In this document: positions 42,935 to 52,798 of the stretch, piece after piece
How positions within the stretch are numbered: the first letter of the stretch is position 1
How the letters are laid out: the number at the start of each line of letters is the position of its first letter
NCBI RefSeq assembly: GCF_011759705.1
Contig: NZ_JAAOZF010000002.1
Span: forward strand, 760,347-824,346
DNA: 64,000 nucleotides
Source: Microbacterium ulmi
GTDB lineage: Bacteria > Actinomycetota > Actinomycetes > Actinomycetales > Microbacteriaceae
Reading direction: 5' to 3'
Translations under genes and position numbers: made by a program
The notes under the pieces: generated by a model
What the model saw: only the letters and a program-made list of their open reading frames with translations
The model's database searches: none
What the model was told of the DNA's origin: nothing

Positions 42935-43053
42935 CCGCTTTCCTTCCAGCTTCCGGCCGCGATGCGCACGTCACGAACGAGCTATGCGCCGGAATCCTCT
43001 CACAGCCATCGTGCCGCGTGCGGGTGCGGAGCGCGAGTGGCCAGGGCGAACAG

Positions 43054-43089
43054 CCCGTGGGGCGGTGGCTCGCGCCACCGCCCCACGGG
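43054..43089 (-). terminator. 16-bp perfect stem with tetraloop between SBP and permease genes of operon 2
   Basis: CCCGTGGGGCGGTGGC pairs perfectly with its complement around four bases, 12 bases after the SBP stop. It probably acts as a partial terminator or 3' stabiliser, so that the binding protein is made in excess over the membrane parts. Confidence 0.75.
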
Positions 43090-43101
43090 TGAGATCCGGA
43101 G

Positions 43102-44727
43102 TTACTCCTTGGTGATCTCGTAGTACAGCGGGACCGAGTTCCACCCGAACGTGACGTTCGAGACCGTCTCGGCGAAGCCGCCCGTGACGTTCGAGTACCA
43201 CAGCGGGATGGCCGGGAGGTCCTTCAGCAGGATCTCCTGAGCGTCCTGGTACTTCGCGTTCGCGTCGTCCTGGTTCGCGGCCGCGGCGCCCTCGGCGATC
43301 AGCGCGTCGAAGTCGGGGTTCGTGTAGTCGCCGTCGTTCGAGCTCGCACCCGTGCCGTACAGCGGCGCGAGGAAGTTGTACAGACCGGGGTAGTCGGCCT
43401 GCCAGCCCGTGCGGAACGCCGAGGTGATCGTGCGGTCGTTGACCTGCTTGCGCAGACCCGCGAAGTCCACGAACGGAGCGCCGGACGCATCGATGCCGAG
43501 CGTGTTCTTGAGCGAGTTCGACACCGCGTCGACCCACGGCTGGTGACCGCCGTCGGAGTTGTACGCGATCTGGAACGTGCCGCTCCACGGCGAGATGGCG
43601 TCGGCCTGGGCCCACAGCTCCTTCGCCTTGTCGGCGTCGTACTCGAGCACGTCGGCGCCGTCGAGCGAGTCCGACCAGCCGTCGATCACGGGCGACGTGA
43701 AGTCGCTCGCGGGCGTGCGGGTGTCGTTGAAGACGACCTTCGTGATCTCGGGACGGTTGATCGCGAGGGAGATCGCCTGACGACGCAGCGCGCCCTCCTC
43801 GCCGCTGAAGTGCGGGAGGTTCTGCGCGATCGTGAAGGACTGGAACACGGCTGCCGGCTGGTTGACGGCGCGGTCGCCGAGCTCCGACTCGAAGGTCGGC
43901 AGAGCCGTCGGGGGAACGCCGTCGATGACGTCGACGTTGCCGGCGAGCAGGTCTGCGTACGCGGCATCCTGGGTCGCGTAGAAGACGATCGTGAGACCGC
44001 CGTTCTGCGCCTGGCGGCCGCCCTGGTAGTCCTCGTTCTTCACGAGGTCGATCTGGACGTCGTGCTGCCACGCCGTGTCGCTCGCGAGCTTGTAGGGGCC
44101 GTTGCCGATCGGGGCCTCGCCGAACGCCTCGATGTCGTCGAAGGCGACGTCGGGGAGCGGGTAGTAGGCCGAGTAGCCCAGGCGCAGCGCGAAGTCGGCC
44201 GCGACGGGCGAGGTCAGCTTGATCGTGAACGTGTGGTCATCGACCTTCTCGAGGCCCGTGAGGTCGGAGTCGGCGTCGGGGTTGAAGCCCTCGATGTCCT
44301 GGAACCAGGACTGGTTCTGCTGCGCGTTCGACAGCTGCGCGCCGTAGTTCCACGCGTTGATGAAGTTGTCGGCGAGGACCTCGGTGCCGTCCGTGAAGGT
44401 CTGACCCTCCTTGAGGACGACGGTGAGCGTCGAGGGGTCGTCGACCGTGATCGAGTCGGCCATGTCGTTGACGATCTTGCCGTCACCGTCGTAGTAGGCC
44501 AGCCCCGCGAAGATCGAGTCGAGGATCTTGCCGCCGCCGACCTCGTTCGTGTTGGTCGGGATCAGCGGGTTCTCCGGCTCCGAGCCGTTGGTCGTGATGA
44601 TGGCGGAGCTGTCCCCTTCGGGCGCCGTCGTCGGCGTGGTGCCGCCGCCGCCCGCGCAGCCGGCGAGTGCGAGGGTGCCCGCAGCCAGCAGCGCGAGGCC
44701 CGCGAGGGCGATCTTGTTGCGCTTCAC
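43102..44727 (-). CDS. Peptide ABC transporter substrate-binding lipoprotein (family 5), system 2
   Basis: This 541-residue lipoprotein has lipobox LALAGC (Cys24) followed by a Gly/Thr-rich linker. Family 5 segments include DGTEVLADNFINAWNYGAQL, RRQAISLAINRPEIT and LKDLPAIPLWYSN. It is the first gene of its operon. The GTG has AGGAGG five bases upstream; the open frame further upstream is antisense to the CPBP gene. Confidence 0.92.
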   Translation of the reverse strand: MKRNKIALAGLALLAAGTLALAGCAGGGGTTPTTAPEGDSSAIITTNGSEPENPLIPTNTNEVGGGKILDSIFAGLAYYDGDGKIVNDMADSITVDDPSTLTVVLKEGQTFTDGTEVLADNFINAWNYGAQLSNAQQNQSWFQDIEGFNPDADSDLTGLEKVDDHTFTIKLTSPVAADFALRLGYSAYYPLPDVAFDDIEAFGEAPIGNGPYKLASDTAWQHDVQIDLVKNEDYQGGRQAQNGGLTIVFYATQDAAYADLLAGNVDVIDGVPPTALPTFESELGDRAVNQPAAVFQSFTIAQNLPHFSGEEGALRRQAISLAINRPEITKVVFNDTRTPASDFTSPVIDGWSDSLDGADVLEYDADKAKELWAQADAISPWSGTFQIAYNSDGGHQPWVDAVSNSLKNTLGIDASGAPFVDFAGLRKQVNDRTITSAFRTGWQADYPGLYNFLAPLYGTGASSNDGDYTNPDFDALIAEGAAAANQDDANAKYQDAQEILLKDLPAIPLWYSNVTGGFAETVSNVTFGWNSVPLYYEITKE

Positions 44728-44796
44728 TTGTCCTCCTGTGCAAGAGATGATGTGTCCCCGCGCGTCATCGACCGAGGACGTTACGGGACAGGGGCC

Positions 44797-44826
44797 ACCA
44801 TAAGCACAGTTACCCGTTTGCTCCAA
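44797..44826 (-). promoter_or_regulatory. Promoter of peptide-transport operon 2
   Basis: On the minus strand TTGGAG (44826-44821) and TATGGT (44802-44797) are separated by 18 bases. This predicts a start near 44790 and a leader of about 63 bases. It is the best -35/-10 pair in the window. Confidence 0.55.
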
Positions 44827-44871
44827 CCGACGGCGAATACTGTTACAGACCCTTAACAAAAAGCGTGGACG

Positions 44872-45714
44872 ATGTGGCAATCTGACGTGGTGGCCGCGGA
44901 CGTCGATCGACAGGGACGCTCGTCCCCCGTCATCTCGCGCTCCCGGCTCACGTGGGAGATCGCGCTCGTGCTCGCGATCTCGGTCGGACAGTCCGCGCTC
45001 TACTCCATCCTGACCCTCGTGCGGCGGTATCTCGCGGAGATCCCGCTCGGACAGCAGCAGACGCAGCTCAATCCGACGCAGTCCGCGCAGGCGTTCTGGG
45101 ATGCGCTGTACCAGCTGCTCGACATCCTCTTCTCCTTCGCGCTCGTCGGGCTCGTGCTGTATCTCCTGTGGGATGCCGGACGCAGCCCCTTCCGCCGGAT
45201 CGGGCTCGATCTCTCCCGCTTCGGGCGCGATCTGGGCCTCGGCCTCGCGATCGCGGCCGGGATCGGCATCCCGGGTCTCGCGCTCTACGCGGCGGGCAGG
45301 GCTGCCGGTCTCACGGTGGCCGTCGTCGCGTCGCCGCTGGACGCCGCCTGGTACACGGTCCCGATCCTCGTGCTCAGCGCGCTGCGGGCGGGCCTGCTCG
45401 AGGAGGTCGTCCTGATCGGGTATCTCACGACGCGGCTGCGTCAGCTCGGCTGGGGACCGTGGACGATCATCCTGTCGTCGGCGGCGCTGCGCGGCGCGTA
45501 CCACGCGTACCAGGGCGTCGGTCCGATCGTGGGGAACTTCGTCATGGGCGTCGTGATGGGATGGGCGTACCGCCGCTGGGGTCGTGTCATGCCGCTCGTC
45601 ATCGCGCACACGCTGCTCGACGTCGTCGCGTTCGTCGGATATCCGCTCGCCGCGGCCCTGTGGCCCGGCGTGTTCGGACCCGTCCCGACGCCGACGCCCA
45701 CCCCCACCCCGTAG
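44872..45714 (+). CDS. CPBP family intramembrane protease-like protein
   Basis: This 280-residue protein has about seven to eight membrane helices. The CPBP/Abi motifs are present but altered: EEVVLIGYLTTRL (the usual EExxxR has Ile in place of Arg), LRGAYHAYQG, and VIAHTLLDVV with the third-motif His. Characterised relatives are glutamate-dependent intramembrane proteases such as Rce1. The tail is a PT repeat (PVPTPTPTPTP). The ATG start has no clear ribosome binding site. Confidence 0.8.
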   Translation: MWQSDVVAADVDRQGRSSPVISRSRLTWEIALVLAISVGQSALYSILTLVRRYLAEIPLGQQQTQLNPTQSAQAFWDALYQLLDILFSFALVGLVLYLLWDAGRSPFRRIGLDLSRFGRDLGLGLAIAAGIGIPGLALYAAGRAAGLTVAVVASPLDAAWYTVPILVLSALRAGLLEEVVLIGYLTTRLRQLGWGPWTIILSSAALRGAYHAYQGVGPIVGNFVMGVVMGWAYRRWGRVMPLVIAHTLLDVVAFVGYPLAAALWPGVFGPVPTPTPTPTP

Positions 45715-45740
45715 CCCGCGACCTCGCGGTCACCGAGTTC

Positions 45741-45801
45741 GGAGGATCGCGCGAACCTCGCAGGTCTCGGGAGAGATCCTCCGGGCCCGGCCCGATCCTC
45801 C
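45741..45801. terminator. Inverted repeats in the convergent CPBP-gcvP gap
   Basis: GGAGGATC at 45741-45748 can pair with GATCCTCC at 45775-45782 or with a second copy at 45794-45801. The alternatives lie between two converging genes, so a two-way terminator is plausible. Confidence 0.4.
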
Positions 45802-45824
45802 GACGTCCGCAGACGCGCGCGGCG

Positions 45825-48752
45825 TCAGGCGAACGCCTCGATCGGCGGGCAGGCGCACACGAGGTTGCGGTCGCCATAGGCGTTGTCGATGCGACGGACG
45901 GGCGGCCAGTACTTCGTGCGCACGAGCGCGTGCACGGGGTACACGGCCTTCTCGCGCGAGTACGGGTGCGTCCACTCCCCCGCGACGACCGACTCGGCCG
46001 TGTGCGGTGCGCCCACGAGCGGGTTGTCGTCGGCGGGCCACTCGCCCGCCGCGACGGCGAGCGCCTCGGCCTTGATCGCGATCATGGCCTCGATGAAGCG
46101 CTCGATCTCGCCGAGGTCCTCCGACTCGGTCGGCTCGACCATGAGCGTGCCCGCGACGGGGAACGACATCGTCGGCGCGTGGAAGCCGTAGTCGATGAGC
46201 CGCTTCGCGACGTCGTCGACCGAGATGCCCGTCGCCTCCTTCAGCGGGCGCAGGTCGAGGATGCACTCGTGGGCGACGAGGCCGCCCTCCCCCGCGTACA
46301 GCACCGGGTAGTGGTCCTCCAGCCGTGCCGCGATGTAGTTCGCCGCGAGGACGGCGGCGGCCGTGGCATCCTTCAGCCCCTCCGCGCCCATCATGCGGAC
46401 GTACGCCCACGAGATGGGGAGGATGGATGCCGAGCCCGCCGGCGCGGCCGAGACCGGCCCTCCCTCGAACACGAAGCCGCCCGCGTGGTCCGCCCGCTGC
46501 GACAGCGGATGCGAGGGCAGGTAGGGGGCGAGGTGCGCCTTCGCCGCGACGGGGCCGACGCCGGGTCCTCCCCCGCCGTGCGGGATCGCGAACGTCTTGT
46601 GCAGGTTCAGGTGCGAGACGTCGCCGCCCAGGTCGCCGAAGCGGGCGAAGCCGAGCAGGGCGTTGAGGTTCGCTCCGTCGACGTACACCTGTCCGCCCGC
46701 GTCATGGACGGCCTGCGTGATCTCGAGGACCTCGTGCTCGTACACGCCGTGCGTCGACGGGTACGTGATCATGAGCGCCGCGAGCTCCGCCGCGTGCAGA
46801 GCGATCTTCGCGCGCAGGTCGCCGAGGTCGACGTTGCCCGCTTCGTCGCACGCGACGACGACGACCTTCATGCCCGCGAGGACGGCGGAGGCCGCGTTCG
46901 TGCCGTGCGCCGACGAAGGGATGAGGCACACGGTGCGCCCCGTGTCGCCGTTCGCGCGGTGGTAGCCGCGGATCGCGAGCAGGCCCGCGAGCTCGCCCTG
47001 GGAGCCGGCGTTGGGCTGCAGCGAGACGGCGTCATAGCCCGTCACCTCGGCGAGCCACGTCTCGAGCTGCTCGATCATCGCGAGGTAGCCGTGCACGTCG
47101 GCCTCAGGCGCGAACGGATGCACACGCGAGAACTCGGGCCAGGACACGGCCGCCATCTCGGTCGCGGCATTGAGCTTCATGGTGCACGAGCCGAGTGGGA
47201 TCATGCCCCGGTCGAGCGCGTAGTCGCGGTCGGCGAGCGTCTTGAGATACCGCATCATGGCCGTCTCGGAGCGGTGCGCCGTGAAGACGGGGTGCGTGAG
47301 GAAGTCCTCCTGACGGAGGAGGGATGCCGCGACGCCCCGCAGGGGCTCGGCCTCGCCGAACGGCAGGTCCCGCACGTCGCGCTCCGCCTCGGGGAGTCCG
47401 AACGCCCAGGCGACGACGGCGAGGTCGTCTGCCGTCGTCGTCTCGTCGACCGAGACCCCGACGGTCGCGTCGTCGACCCAGAACAGCTGGTAGCCCTTCG
47501 AGCGCGCCCGTTCGACGACGCGCCCCGACGGGCCCGGGGTCACGACCCTGATCGTGTCGAAGAACGCGTCGTGCCTGACGACGAGTCCGTACTCTCGCAG
47601 GCGTGCGGCCAAGGCCTCGGCCTTCTGAGCGACCTCCCCGGCGATCGAGCGGAGCCCCTCGGGCCCGTGGTAGACGGCGTACATCGAGGCCATGACGGCC
47701 AGCAGCACCTGGGCGGTGCAGATGTTCGAGGTCGCCTTCTCACGGCGGATGTGCTGCTCCCGCGTCTGCAGCGCGAGCCGGTAGGCGGGATGCCCTGCGG
47801 CATCCTGAGACACGCCGACGAGGCGGCCGGGCATCTGACGCTCGAGACCCGCACGCACCGCCATGTAGCCGGCGTGCGGCCCGCCGAAGCCGAGCGGCAC
47901 GCCGAAGCGCTGAGTCGTGCCGACGGCGACGTCGGCGCCGAGCGCGCCGGGCGAGCGCAGCAGCGTGAGGGCGAGAAGATCGGCGGCGACGACGGCGAGG
48001 CCGCCGTGCCCGTGGAGCGCGGCGATCGCGTCGGTCGGATCCCACACGCGCCCCGATGCACCGGGGTACTGGAGGAACGCGCCGAACGCGGCGACCTCCG
48101 AGAGGTCGGCGAACGACGTGTACCGCACCTCGATGCCGAGGGCTGCCGCGCGGTGCTCGAGGAGCGCCTTGGTCTGCGGGAGCGCGTCGGCATCGACGAG
48201 GAAGACGTTCGACGCCGACTTCGAGGCGCGGCGCGCCACGAGCATCCCCTCGACGACCGCGGTGGACTCGTCGAGCATCGACGCGTTCGCGGTGGCGAGG
48301 CCCGTCAGGTCGGTCACCATCGTCTGGAAGTTGATGAGGGCTTCGAGCCGGCCTTGCGAGATCTCGGGCTGGTACGGCGTGTACGCGGTGTACCAGGACG
48401 GGTTCTCGAGGACGTTCCGAGCGATGACCGACGGCGTGAACGTGTCGTAGTAGCCGAGGCCGATCATGGGCCGGGCCGTGCGGTTCTGCGATGCGAGCAC
48501 GCGCAGCTCGGCGAGCGCCTCGGCCTCCGTCGCGGCGGGGGGGATCGACGAGGTCGCGCGCGGCTGCACGTGGATGGATGCCGGGACGGCGGCGCCGACG
48601 AGCGCGTCGACCGTGTCGTAGCCGAGCGCGTCGAGCATGAGGCGCTGGGCTGCGGCATCCGTCCCGATGTGACGTGCGGAGAACCGGCCGGCGCGCTCCG
48701 CGGCGGCCGCGACGACGGCGGGCGCCGCCCCGGCGAGCTCTGCCGTGCTCAC
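45825..48752 (-). CDS. gcvP: Glycine dehydrogenase (decarboxylating), P protein
   Basis: This 975-residue PLP enzyme decarboxylates glycine and passes the aminomethyl group to the H-protein lipoyl arm. Both halves of the fused P protein are present. The PLP lysine is in [18 protein letters not shown] in the second half; the first half has the paired motifs [12 protein letters not shown] and [10 protein letters not shown]. The GTG overlaps the gcvH stop by four bases (GTGA). Confidence 0.95.
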   Translation of the reverse strand: MSTAELAGAAPAVVAAAAERAGRFSARHIGTDAAAQRLMLDALGYDTVDALVGAAVPASIHVQPRATSSIPPAATEAEALAELRVLASQNRTARPMIGLGYYDTFTPSVIARNVLENPSWYTAYTPYQPEISQGRLEALINFQTMVTDLTGLATANASMLDESTAVVEGMLVARRASKSASNVFLVDADALPQTKALLEHRAAALGIEVRYTSFADLSEVAAFGAFLQYPGASGRVWDPTDAIAALHGHGGLAVVAADLLALTLLRSPGALGADVAVGTTQRFGVPLGFGGPHAGYMAVRAGLERQMPGRLVGVSQDAAGHPAYRLALQTREQHIRREKATSNICTAQVLLAVMASMYAVYHGPEGLRSIAGEVAQKAEALAARLREYGLVVRHDAFFDTIRVVTPGPSGRVVERARSKGYQLFWVDDATVGVSVDETTTADDLAVVAWAFGLPEAERDVRDLPFGEAEPLRGVAASLLRQEDFLTHPVFTAHRSETAMMRYLKTLADRDYALDRGMIPLGSCTMKLNAATEMAAVSWPEFSRVHPFAPEADVHGYLAMIEQLETWLAEVTGYDAVSLQPNAGSQGELAGLLAIRGYHRANGDTGRTVCLIPSSAHGTNAASAVLAGMKVVVVACDEAGNVDLGDLRAKIALHAAELAALMITYPSTHGVYEHEVLEITQAVHDAGGQVYVDGANLNALLGFARFGDLGGDVSHLNLHKTFAIPHGGGGPGVGPVAAKAHLAPYLPSHPLSQRADHAGGFVFEGGPVSAAPAGSASILPISWAYVRMMGAEGLKDATAAAVLAANYIAARLEDHYPVLYAGEGGLVAHECILDLRPLKEATGISVDDVAKRLIDYGFHAPTMSFPVAGTLMVEPTESEDLGEIERFIEAMIAIKAEALAVAAGEWPADDNPLVGAPHTAESVVAGEWTHPYSREKAVYPVHALVRTKYWPPVRRIDNAYGDRNLVCACPPIEAFA

Positions 48753-49132
48753 GCGTCGGCCTCCGTCAGCGCAACGTAGGCGGCGCGGTCGAGGAGCCCT
48801 TCGACGTCGGCCGCCGACACCCTGAGCTTGACGAGCCACCCGTCGCCGAACGGGTCGGAGTTGACCAGCGACGGGTCGTCGACCGCCGCCTCGTTGACGG
48901 CGACGACGTCGCCCGTGAGCGGTGCGTACAGCTCGCCCACCGACTTCGTCGACTCGATCTCGCCGCAGACCTGGCCGGCGGTGACGCCGGAGTCGATGCC
49001 GGGGAGGTCGACGAAGACGACGTCTCCGAGCTTGTCGGCCGCGTAGTCGGTGATGCCGACCGTCGCGACGTCGCCGTCGACGGCGACCCACTCGTGCTCG
49101 GCGGTGTACTTCAGGGCGTTGAGATCGGTCAC
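48749..49132 (-). CDS. gcvH: Glycine cleavage system H protein
   Basis: This 127-residue lipoyl carrier shuttles the aminomethyl group between P and T proteins. The lipoylated lysine is K63 in [17 protein letters not shown]. It begins with the typical YTAEHEWV. The GTG overlaps the gcvT stop, giving the second four-base junction of the operon. Confidence 0.95.
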   Translation of the reverse strand: MTDLNALKYTAEHEWVAVDGDVATVGITDYAADKLGDVVFVDLPGIDSGVTAGQVCGEIESTKSVGELYAPLTGDVVAVNEAAVDDPSLVNSDPFGDGWLVKLRVSAADVEGLLDRAAYVALTEADA

Positions 49133-50307
49133 TTGTTCCTCCGATAGAAGGGCAGGGCGGTCACGGTCGCGGGGATGCGGGTCCCCCGCACGTCGATGGT
49201 CAGTTCGGTGCCGGGCTCGCTCGCGGCAGGCGAGACGAAGGCCATGGCGATGGGATGCCCCAGGGTCGGGCTGAGCGCGCCGCTCGTGATCTCGCCGACG
49301 ACGTCGTCGCCGGACAGCACGGCGTATCCCGCGCGGCCGGCGCGCCTGCCGTCCGCGACGAGACCCACGAGCACGGGGGCGTCGACGGCGAAGACGGCCT
49401 GGAGCGACGCCTTGCCGACGAAGTCGTCCTTGTCGAGGGCGACGACGCGCGCGAGCCCCGCCTGAGCGGGGAGGGTGTCGACCGACAGCTCGTGGCCGTG
49501 CAGCGGCATCCCCGCCTCCAGCCGCAGCGTGTCGCGCGCCGCAAGGCCCGCGGGCACGAGCCCGAGCGGCTCGCCCGCCGCGAGGACCGAGTCCCACAGG
49601 GCGCCGGCGACGGCATCGGGAACGAGGAGCTCGAAGCCGTCCTCTCCCGTGTAGCCCGTGCGGGCGACGAACAGCGGCGCGCCCTCGAAGGATCCGCCGA
49701 GCCACGCGTAGTACTTGAGGCCGGCGAGGCCGTCGACCTCGACGCCGTCGGTCGTCGCGAGGATCTCCTCGGCGCGGGGCCCCTGCACGGCGATGAGCGC
49801 GAACCGGTCGGAGACGTCCTCGACCGTCGCGACGTCGGAGACGCCCTCGACGTGGAGGAAGGAGACGACGCCGGCCGACGGCTCGCGGTGGAAGGCGGCC
49901 GCGACGGGCGCCCGCGACACGCGCTGCGCGAGGGCGTCGGCGACGGCATCCCGGTTCCCCGCGTTGGAGATGACGAGGTACCGGTCCTCGGCGATCGCGT
50001 AGACGATCACGTCGTCGACGATGCCGCCCTCGTCCGAGAGGAGGAGCGAGTACTTGGCCTTGCCGATCGGCAGGGTGGACAGGCGTCCCGCCAGCGCGTA
50101 GTCGAGGAAGGCACCCGATCCCGGCCCCGTCACGAGGAACTCCGCCATGTGCGAGATGTCGAACAGCCCGGCGGCAGCGCGGACGGCGTGATGCTCGGCG
50201 AGGTCGGAGCTGTAGCGCACCGGCATCGACCACCCGCCGAAGTCGGTGAACGACGCGCCGAGGGCCTCGTGGCGGTCGTGCAGGGGCGTCGTGCGAAGTT
50301 CGGTCAT
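49129..50307 (-). CDS. gcvT: Aminomethyltransferase, T protein
   Basis: This 392-residue folate-dependent enzyme takes the aminomethyl group from the H protein, releasing ammonia and 5,10-methylenetetrahydrofolate. Family motifs are [41 protein letters not shown] and [17 protein letters not shown]. The ATG has GGGAGA upstream and lies about 45 bases after the riboswitch. Confidence 0.95.
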   Translation of the reverse strand: MTELRTTPLHDRHEALGASFTDFGGWSMPVRYSSDLAEHHAVRAAAGLFDISHMAEFLVTGPGSGAFLDYALAGRLSTLPIGKAKYSLLLSDEGGIVDDVIVYAIAEDRYLVISNAGNRDAVADALAQRVSRAPVAAAFHREPSAGVVSFLHVEGVSDVATVEDVSDRFALIAVQGPRAEEILATTDGVEVDGLAGLKYYAWLGGSFEGAPLFVARTGYTGEDGFELLVPDAVAGALWDSVLAAGEPLGLVPAGLAARDTLRLEAGMPLHGHELSVDTLPAQAGLARVVALDKDDFVGKASLQAVFAVDAPVLVGLVADGRRAGRAGYAVLSGDDVVGEITSGALSPTLGHPIAMAFVSPAASEPGTELTIDVRGTRIPATVTALPFYRRNK

Positions 50308-50349
50308 GAGTTCTCCCGGTGTCGGCGGGCAGACGTCGGGCGACGCCTG

Positions 50350-50552
50350 TAGAACTCCCCCTCTGTCATGGGCCTGAGAGCTTCGCAGGATGCGGGCATC
50401 CGGCTTTCACCGTCGGCGGGCTCGCTGGGAGCCACTTTCCAGAGCGGCCCGACCCGCGCGGTACGCGGACCTGAGAGATTGGCGGGGAGGCTTGCTCCTT
50501 CGGTGCTCGGCATGCCGTTCGAGAACGGATGCCGGGGCTCTCCCGCGTGGGT
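50350..50552 (-). ncRNA. Tandem glycine riboswitch upstream of gcvT-gcvH-gcvP
   Basis: On the minus strand two aptamers follow each other. Aptamer 1 (about 50550-50463) has GGGAGAGCCCCGG, then CACCGAAGGAGCAA and ATCTCTCAGGT. Aptamer 2 (about 50444-50353) has CTCTGGAAAGTG, GGTGAAAGCCGG and GCTCTCAGGCCCATGACAGA. These are the conserved cores of the family, which switches glycine cleavage on when glycine is abundant. With no intrinsic terminator between it and gcvT, control may be at translation. Confidence 0.92.
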
Positions 50553-50665
50553 CATGGGGCCAGTCTTCAGTTGCCCGACCAGCATATCCCGCCGACCGTG
50601 TCGTGCACGCGCCGCGGACGCAGGGCGTGTGGGACGCGCGCGCCCCGACTTGCAGTTCGTGTCGC

Positions 50666-50702
50666 GGTGACTATAAGATCGGTTCAACGAGTTAGAGTCA
50701 CC
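50666..50702 (+). promoter_or_regulatory. Inverted repeat over the nrtR promoter (probable operator)
   Basis: GGTGACTATAA (50666-50676) and TTAGAGTCACC (50692-50702) are inverted copies with one mismatch; a smaller inverted repeat, TCGGTTCAACGA, lies at the centre. The right arm contains the -10 box TAGAGT (50693-50698), four bases before the ATG. A repressor bound here would block RNA polymerase. That NrtR itself binds is an inference from position. Confidence 0.6.
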
Positions 50703-51425
50703 ATGACACGAACAGACCTCACGAGGGAAGCCGATGCCCCGGCACGTCGCGCAGACGGCGACATCCGCGTCGCCGTCTCGACGGTGATCTTCACGCTGCG
50801 CCGTCCGCGGGGCGACGAGCGCGCCGCCGTCGTGCTGCCGCTCGTGCGTCGCACACGCGATCCCTTCGAGGGCCAGTGGGCGCTTCCGGGCGGATGGCTC
50901 GACGCGACCGAGGGGCTGGATGCCGCAGCCTCGCGCACCCTCGCGGAGACCACAGGGCTCTCCCCCGCCTACCTCGAGCAGCTGTACGCGTTCGGCGCGG
51001 TCGACCGGTCGCCGTCTCGCGTCGTCTCGATCGTGTACTGGGCGCTCGTGCGGGAGGACGAGACGCGCACGGAGCCCCAGGAGAACGTCGACTGGTTCGA
51101 CGCGGAGTCCCTCCCCGACCTCGCCTTCGACCACAATGCGATCGTCGACTACGCGCTGTGGCGCCTGCGCAACAAGGTCGGCTACAGCCGCATCGCGCAC
51201 GGCCTCCTGCCCGACGTCTTCACCCTCGCCGAACTGCGCGAGGTGTACGAGTCGATCCTCGGACGCCGCCTCGACCCCGCCAACTTCCGTCGCCAGGTCG
51301 AGAGCTCCGACACGCTCATCCCCACGGACGACTTCCGCACGGGAAGCCATCGCCCGGCCCGCCTCTACCGCTACGACAGGGAGGTCGAGCTCGCCGATCG
51401 CGGCCCGCTCGACATCCGCCACTGA
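50703..51425 (+). CDS. nrtR: NrtR, Nudix-related repressor of NAD synthesis
   Basis: This 240-residue regulator has an N-terminal Nudix-like domain (WALPGGWLDATEGLDAAASR, then LAETTGL; the Nudix box lacks the REVxEE glutamates, so it should bind rather than hydrolyse) and a C-terminal winged helix (LPDVFTLAELREVYESILG, ANFRRQVE). In characterised members ADP-ribose or NAD-related ligands release it from DNA. It heads the nadABC operon. The ATG is almost leaderless. Confidence 0.9.
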   Translation: MTRTDLTREADAPARRADGDIRVAVSTVIFTLRRPRGDERAAVVLPLVRRTRDPFEGQWALPGGWLDATEGLDAAASRTLAETTGLSPAYLEQLYAFGAVDRSPSRVVSIVYWALVREDETRTEPQENVDWFDAESLPDLAFDHNAIVDYALWRLRNKVGYSRIAHGLLPDVFTLAELREVYESILGRRLDPANFRRQVESSDTLIPTDDFRTGSHRPARLYRYDREVELADRGPLDIRH

Positions 51426-51448
51426 GACCATCCGAAGAAAGCACGACC

Positions 51449-52798
51449 ATGCCCGCCCTCAGCATCACTCTCCAGCCCCGGCCGATCGACGCGAGCGTCG
51501 ATCACGAGATCCAGGCCATCGTCGCGGGCGTCTCCGGCGCCGAGACGTGCAATACCGACCTCGCCGCCGGCCCGTGGAACTTCGACATCCGACCCGGCTA
51601 CGGCCCCGGCTCGTCGATGGGCGACGTCATCCCGACGGGGTCGCCGCGACAGGGCGCTCTGCCGGCGGAGTACCGCGAGGCGTCGGAGGCGGAGCTCGAC
51701 GACCGCATCCGCGCCGCGAAGCGGACCCTCGGCGAGCGTGTCGTGATCCTCGGACACTTCTACCAGCGCGAGGAGGTCGTCGCGCACGCGGACTACGTCG
51801 GCGACTCGTTCCAGCTCGCGAACGCCGCGAAGGCGCACCCCGAGGCCGAGGCGATCGTGTTCTGCGGCGTGCACTTCATGGCCGAGACGGCCGATCTGCT
51901 CTCGCAGCCCGAGCAGGCCGTCATCCTGCCGAACCTCGCTGCGGGCTGCTCGATGGCCGACATGGCCGACATCGACCAGGTCGAGGAGTGCTGGGAGCAG
52001 CTCGCGGACGTCTACGGCGACATGGACGCGACGGATGCCGAGGGCCTCGTCCCCGTCATCCCCGTCACCTACATGAACTCCTCCGCCGCGATCAAGGGAT
52101 TCGTCGGGCGTCACGGCGGCATCGTCTGCACGTCCTCGAACGCGCGCACCGTGCTCGAGTGGGCCTTCGCACGCGGGCGCCGCGTCCTGTTCTTCCCCGA
52201 CCAGCACCTCGGCAGGAACACGGCCAAGGCGATGGGCGTGCCGCTCGAGCAGATGCCGATGTGGAATCCGAACAAGCCGCTCGGCGGAGCGTCGGCGACC
52301 GAGCTCGAGACCGCCCGCGTCATCCTGTGGCACGGCTTCTGCTCCGTCCACCGCCGCTTCACGGTCGACCAGATCGACAAGGCACGCGCCGAGCATCCCG
52401 GCGTGCGGGTCATCGTGCACCCCGAGTGCCCCATGGCGGTCGTGGACGCCTCGGACGAGTCCGGCTCGACCGACTACATCCGCCGTGCGATCGAGGCCGC
52501 GACCGAGCCGACCACGTTCGCGATCGGCACCGAGGTCAACCTCGTCCAGCGCCTCGCGGCAGAGCACCCCCAGCACGAGATCTTCTGCCTCGACCCCGTC
52601 GTGTGCCCGTGCTCGACGATGTACCGCATCCACCCCGGCTACCTCGCGTGGGTGCTCGAGGGCCTCGTCGAGGGCGAGGTCCGCAACCGGATCACGGTTC
52701 CGCGGGACGTCGCCGATCCTGCGCGCGTCGCACTCGAGCGCATGCTCGCGGCCAAGCCCCCGGCCGCGCCCGCTGCGGGCTGGGAGCAGGCGTCGTGA
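51449..52798 (+). CDS. nadA: Quinolinate synthase A
   Basis: This 449-residue [4Fe-4S] enzyme condenses iminoaspartate with dihydroxyacetone phosphate to quinolinate. The likely cluster ligands are C167 (AAGCSMADMA), C327 (VIVHPECPMA) and C386 or C388 (VVCPCSTMY). HFYQREEVVAHADYVGDS near 103-120 is typical of the substrate site. About 80 N-terminal residues precede the conserved core, as in other actinobacterial forms. A weak ribosome binding site (GAAGAAAG) precedes the ATG, 23 bases after nrtR. Confidence 0.94.
   Translation: MPALSITLQPRPIDASVDHEIQAIVAGVSGAETCNTDLAAGPWNFDIRPGYGPGSSMGDVIPTGSPRQGALPAEYREASEAELDDRIRAAKRTLGERVVILGHFYQREEVVAHADYVGDSFQLANAAKAHPEAEAIVFCGVHFMAETADLLSQPEQAVILPNLAAGCSMADMADIDQVEECWEQLADVYGDMDATDAEGLVPVIPVTYMNSSAAIKGFVGRHGGIVCTSSNARTVLEWAFARGRRVLFFPDQHLGRNTAKAMGVPLEQMPMWNPNKPLGGASATELETARVILWHGFCSVHRRFTVDQIDKARAEHPGVRVIVHPECPMAVVDASDESGSTDYIRRAIEAATEPTTFAIGTEVNLVQRLAAEHPQHEIFCLDPVVCPCSTMYRIHPGYLAWVLEGLVEGEVRNRITVPRDVADPARVALERMLAAKPPAAPAAGWEQAS

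Noticed and set aside
44952..48779. A 1275-codon open frame on the plus strand
   Set aside because: It is antisense to gcvP and gcvH, which are certain genes. The translation is Arg/Glu/Val low complexity, as expected for a shadow frame in high-GC DNA.
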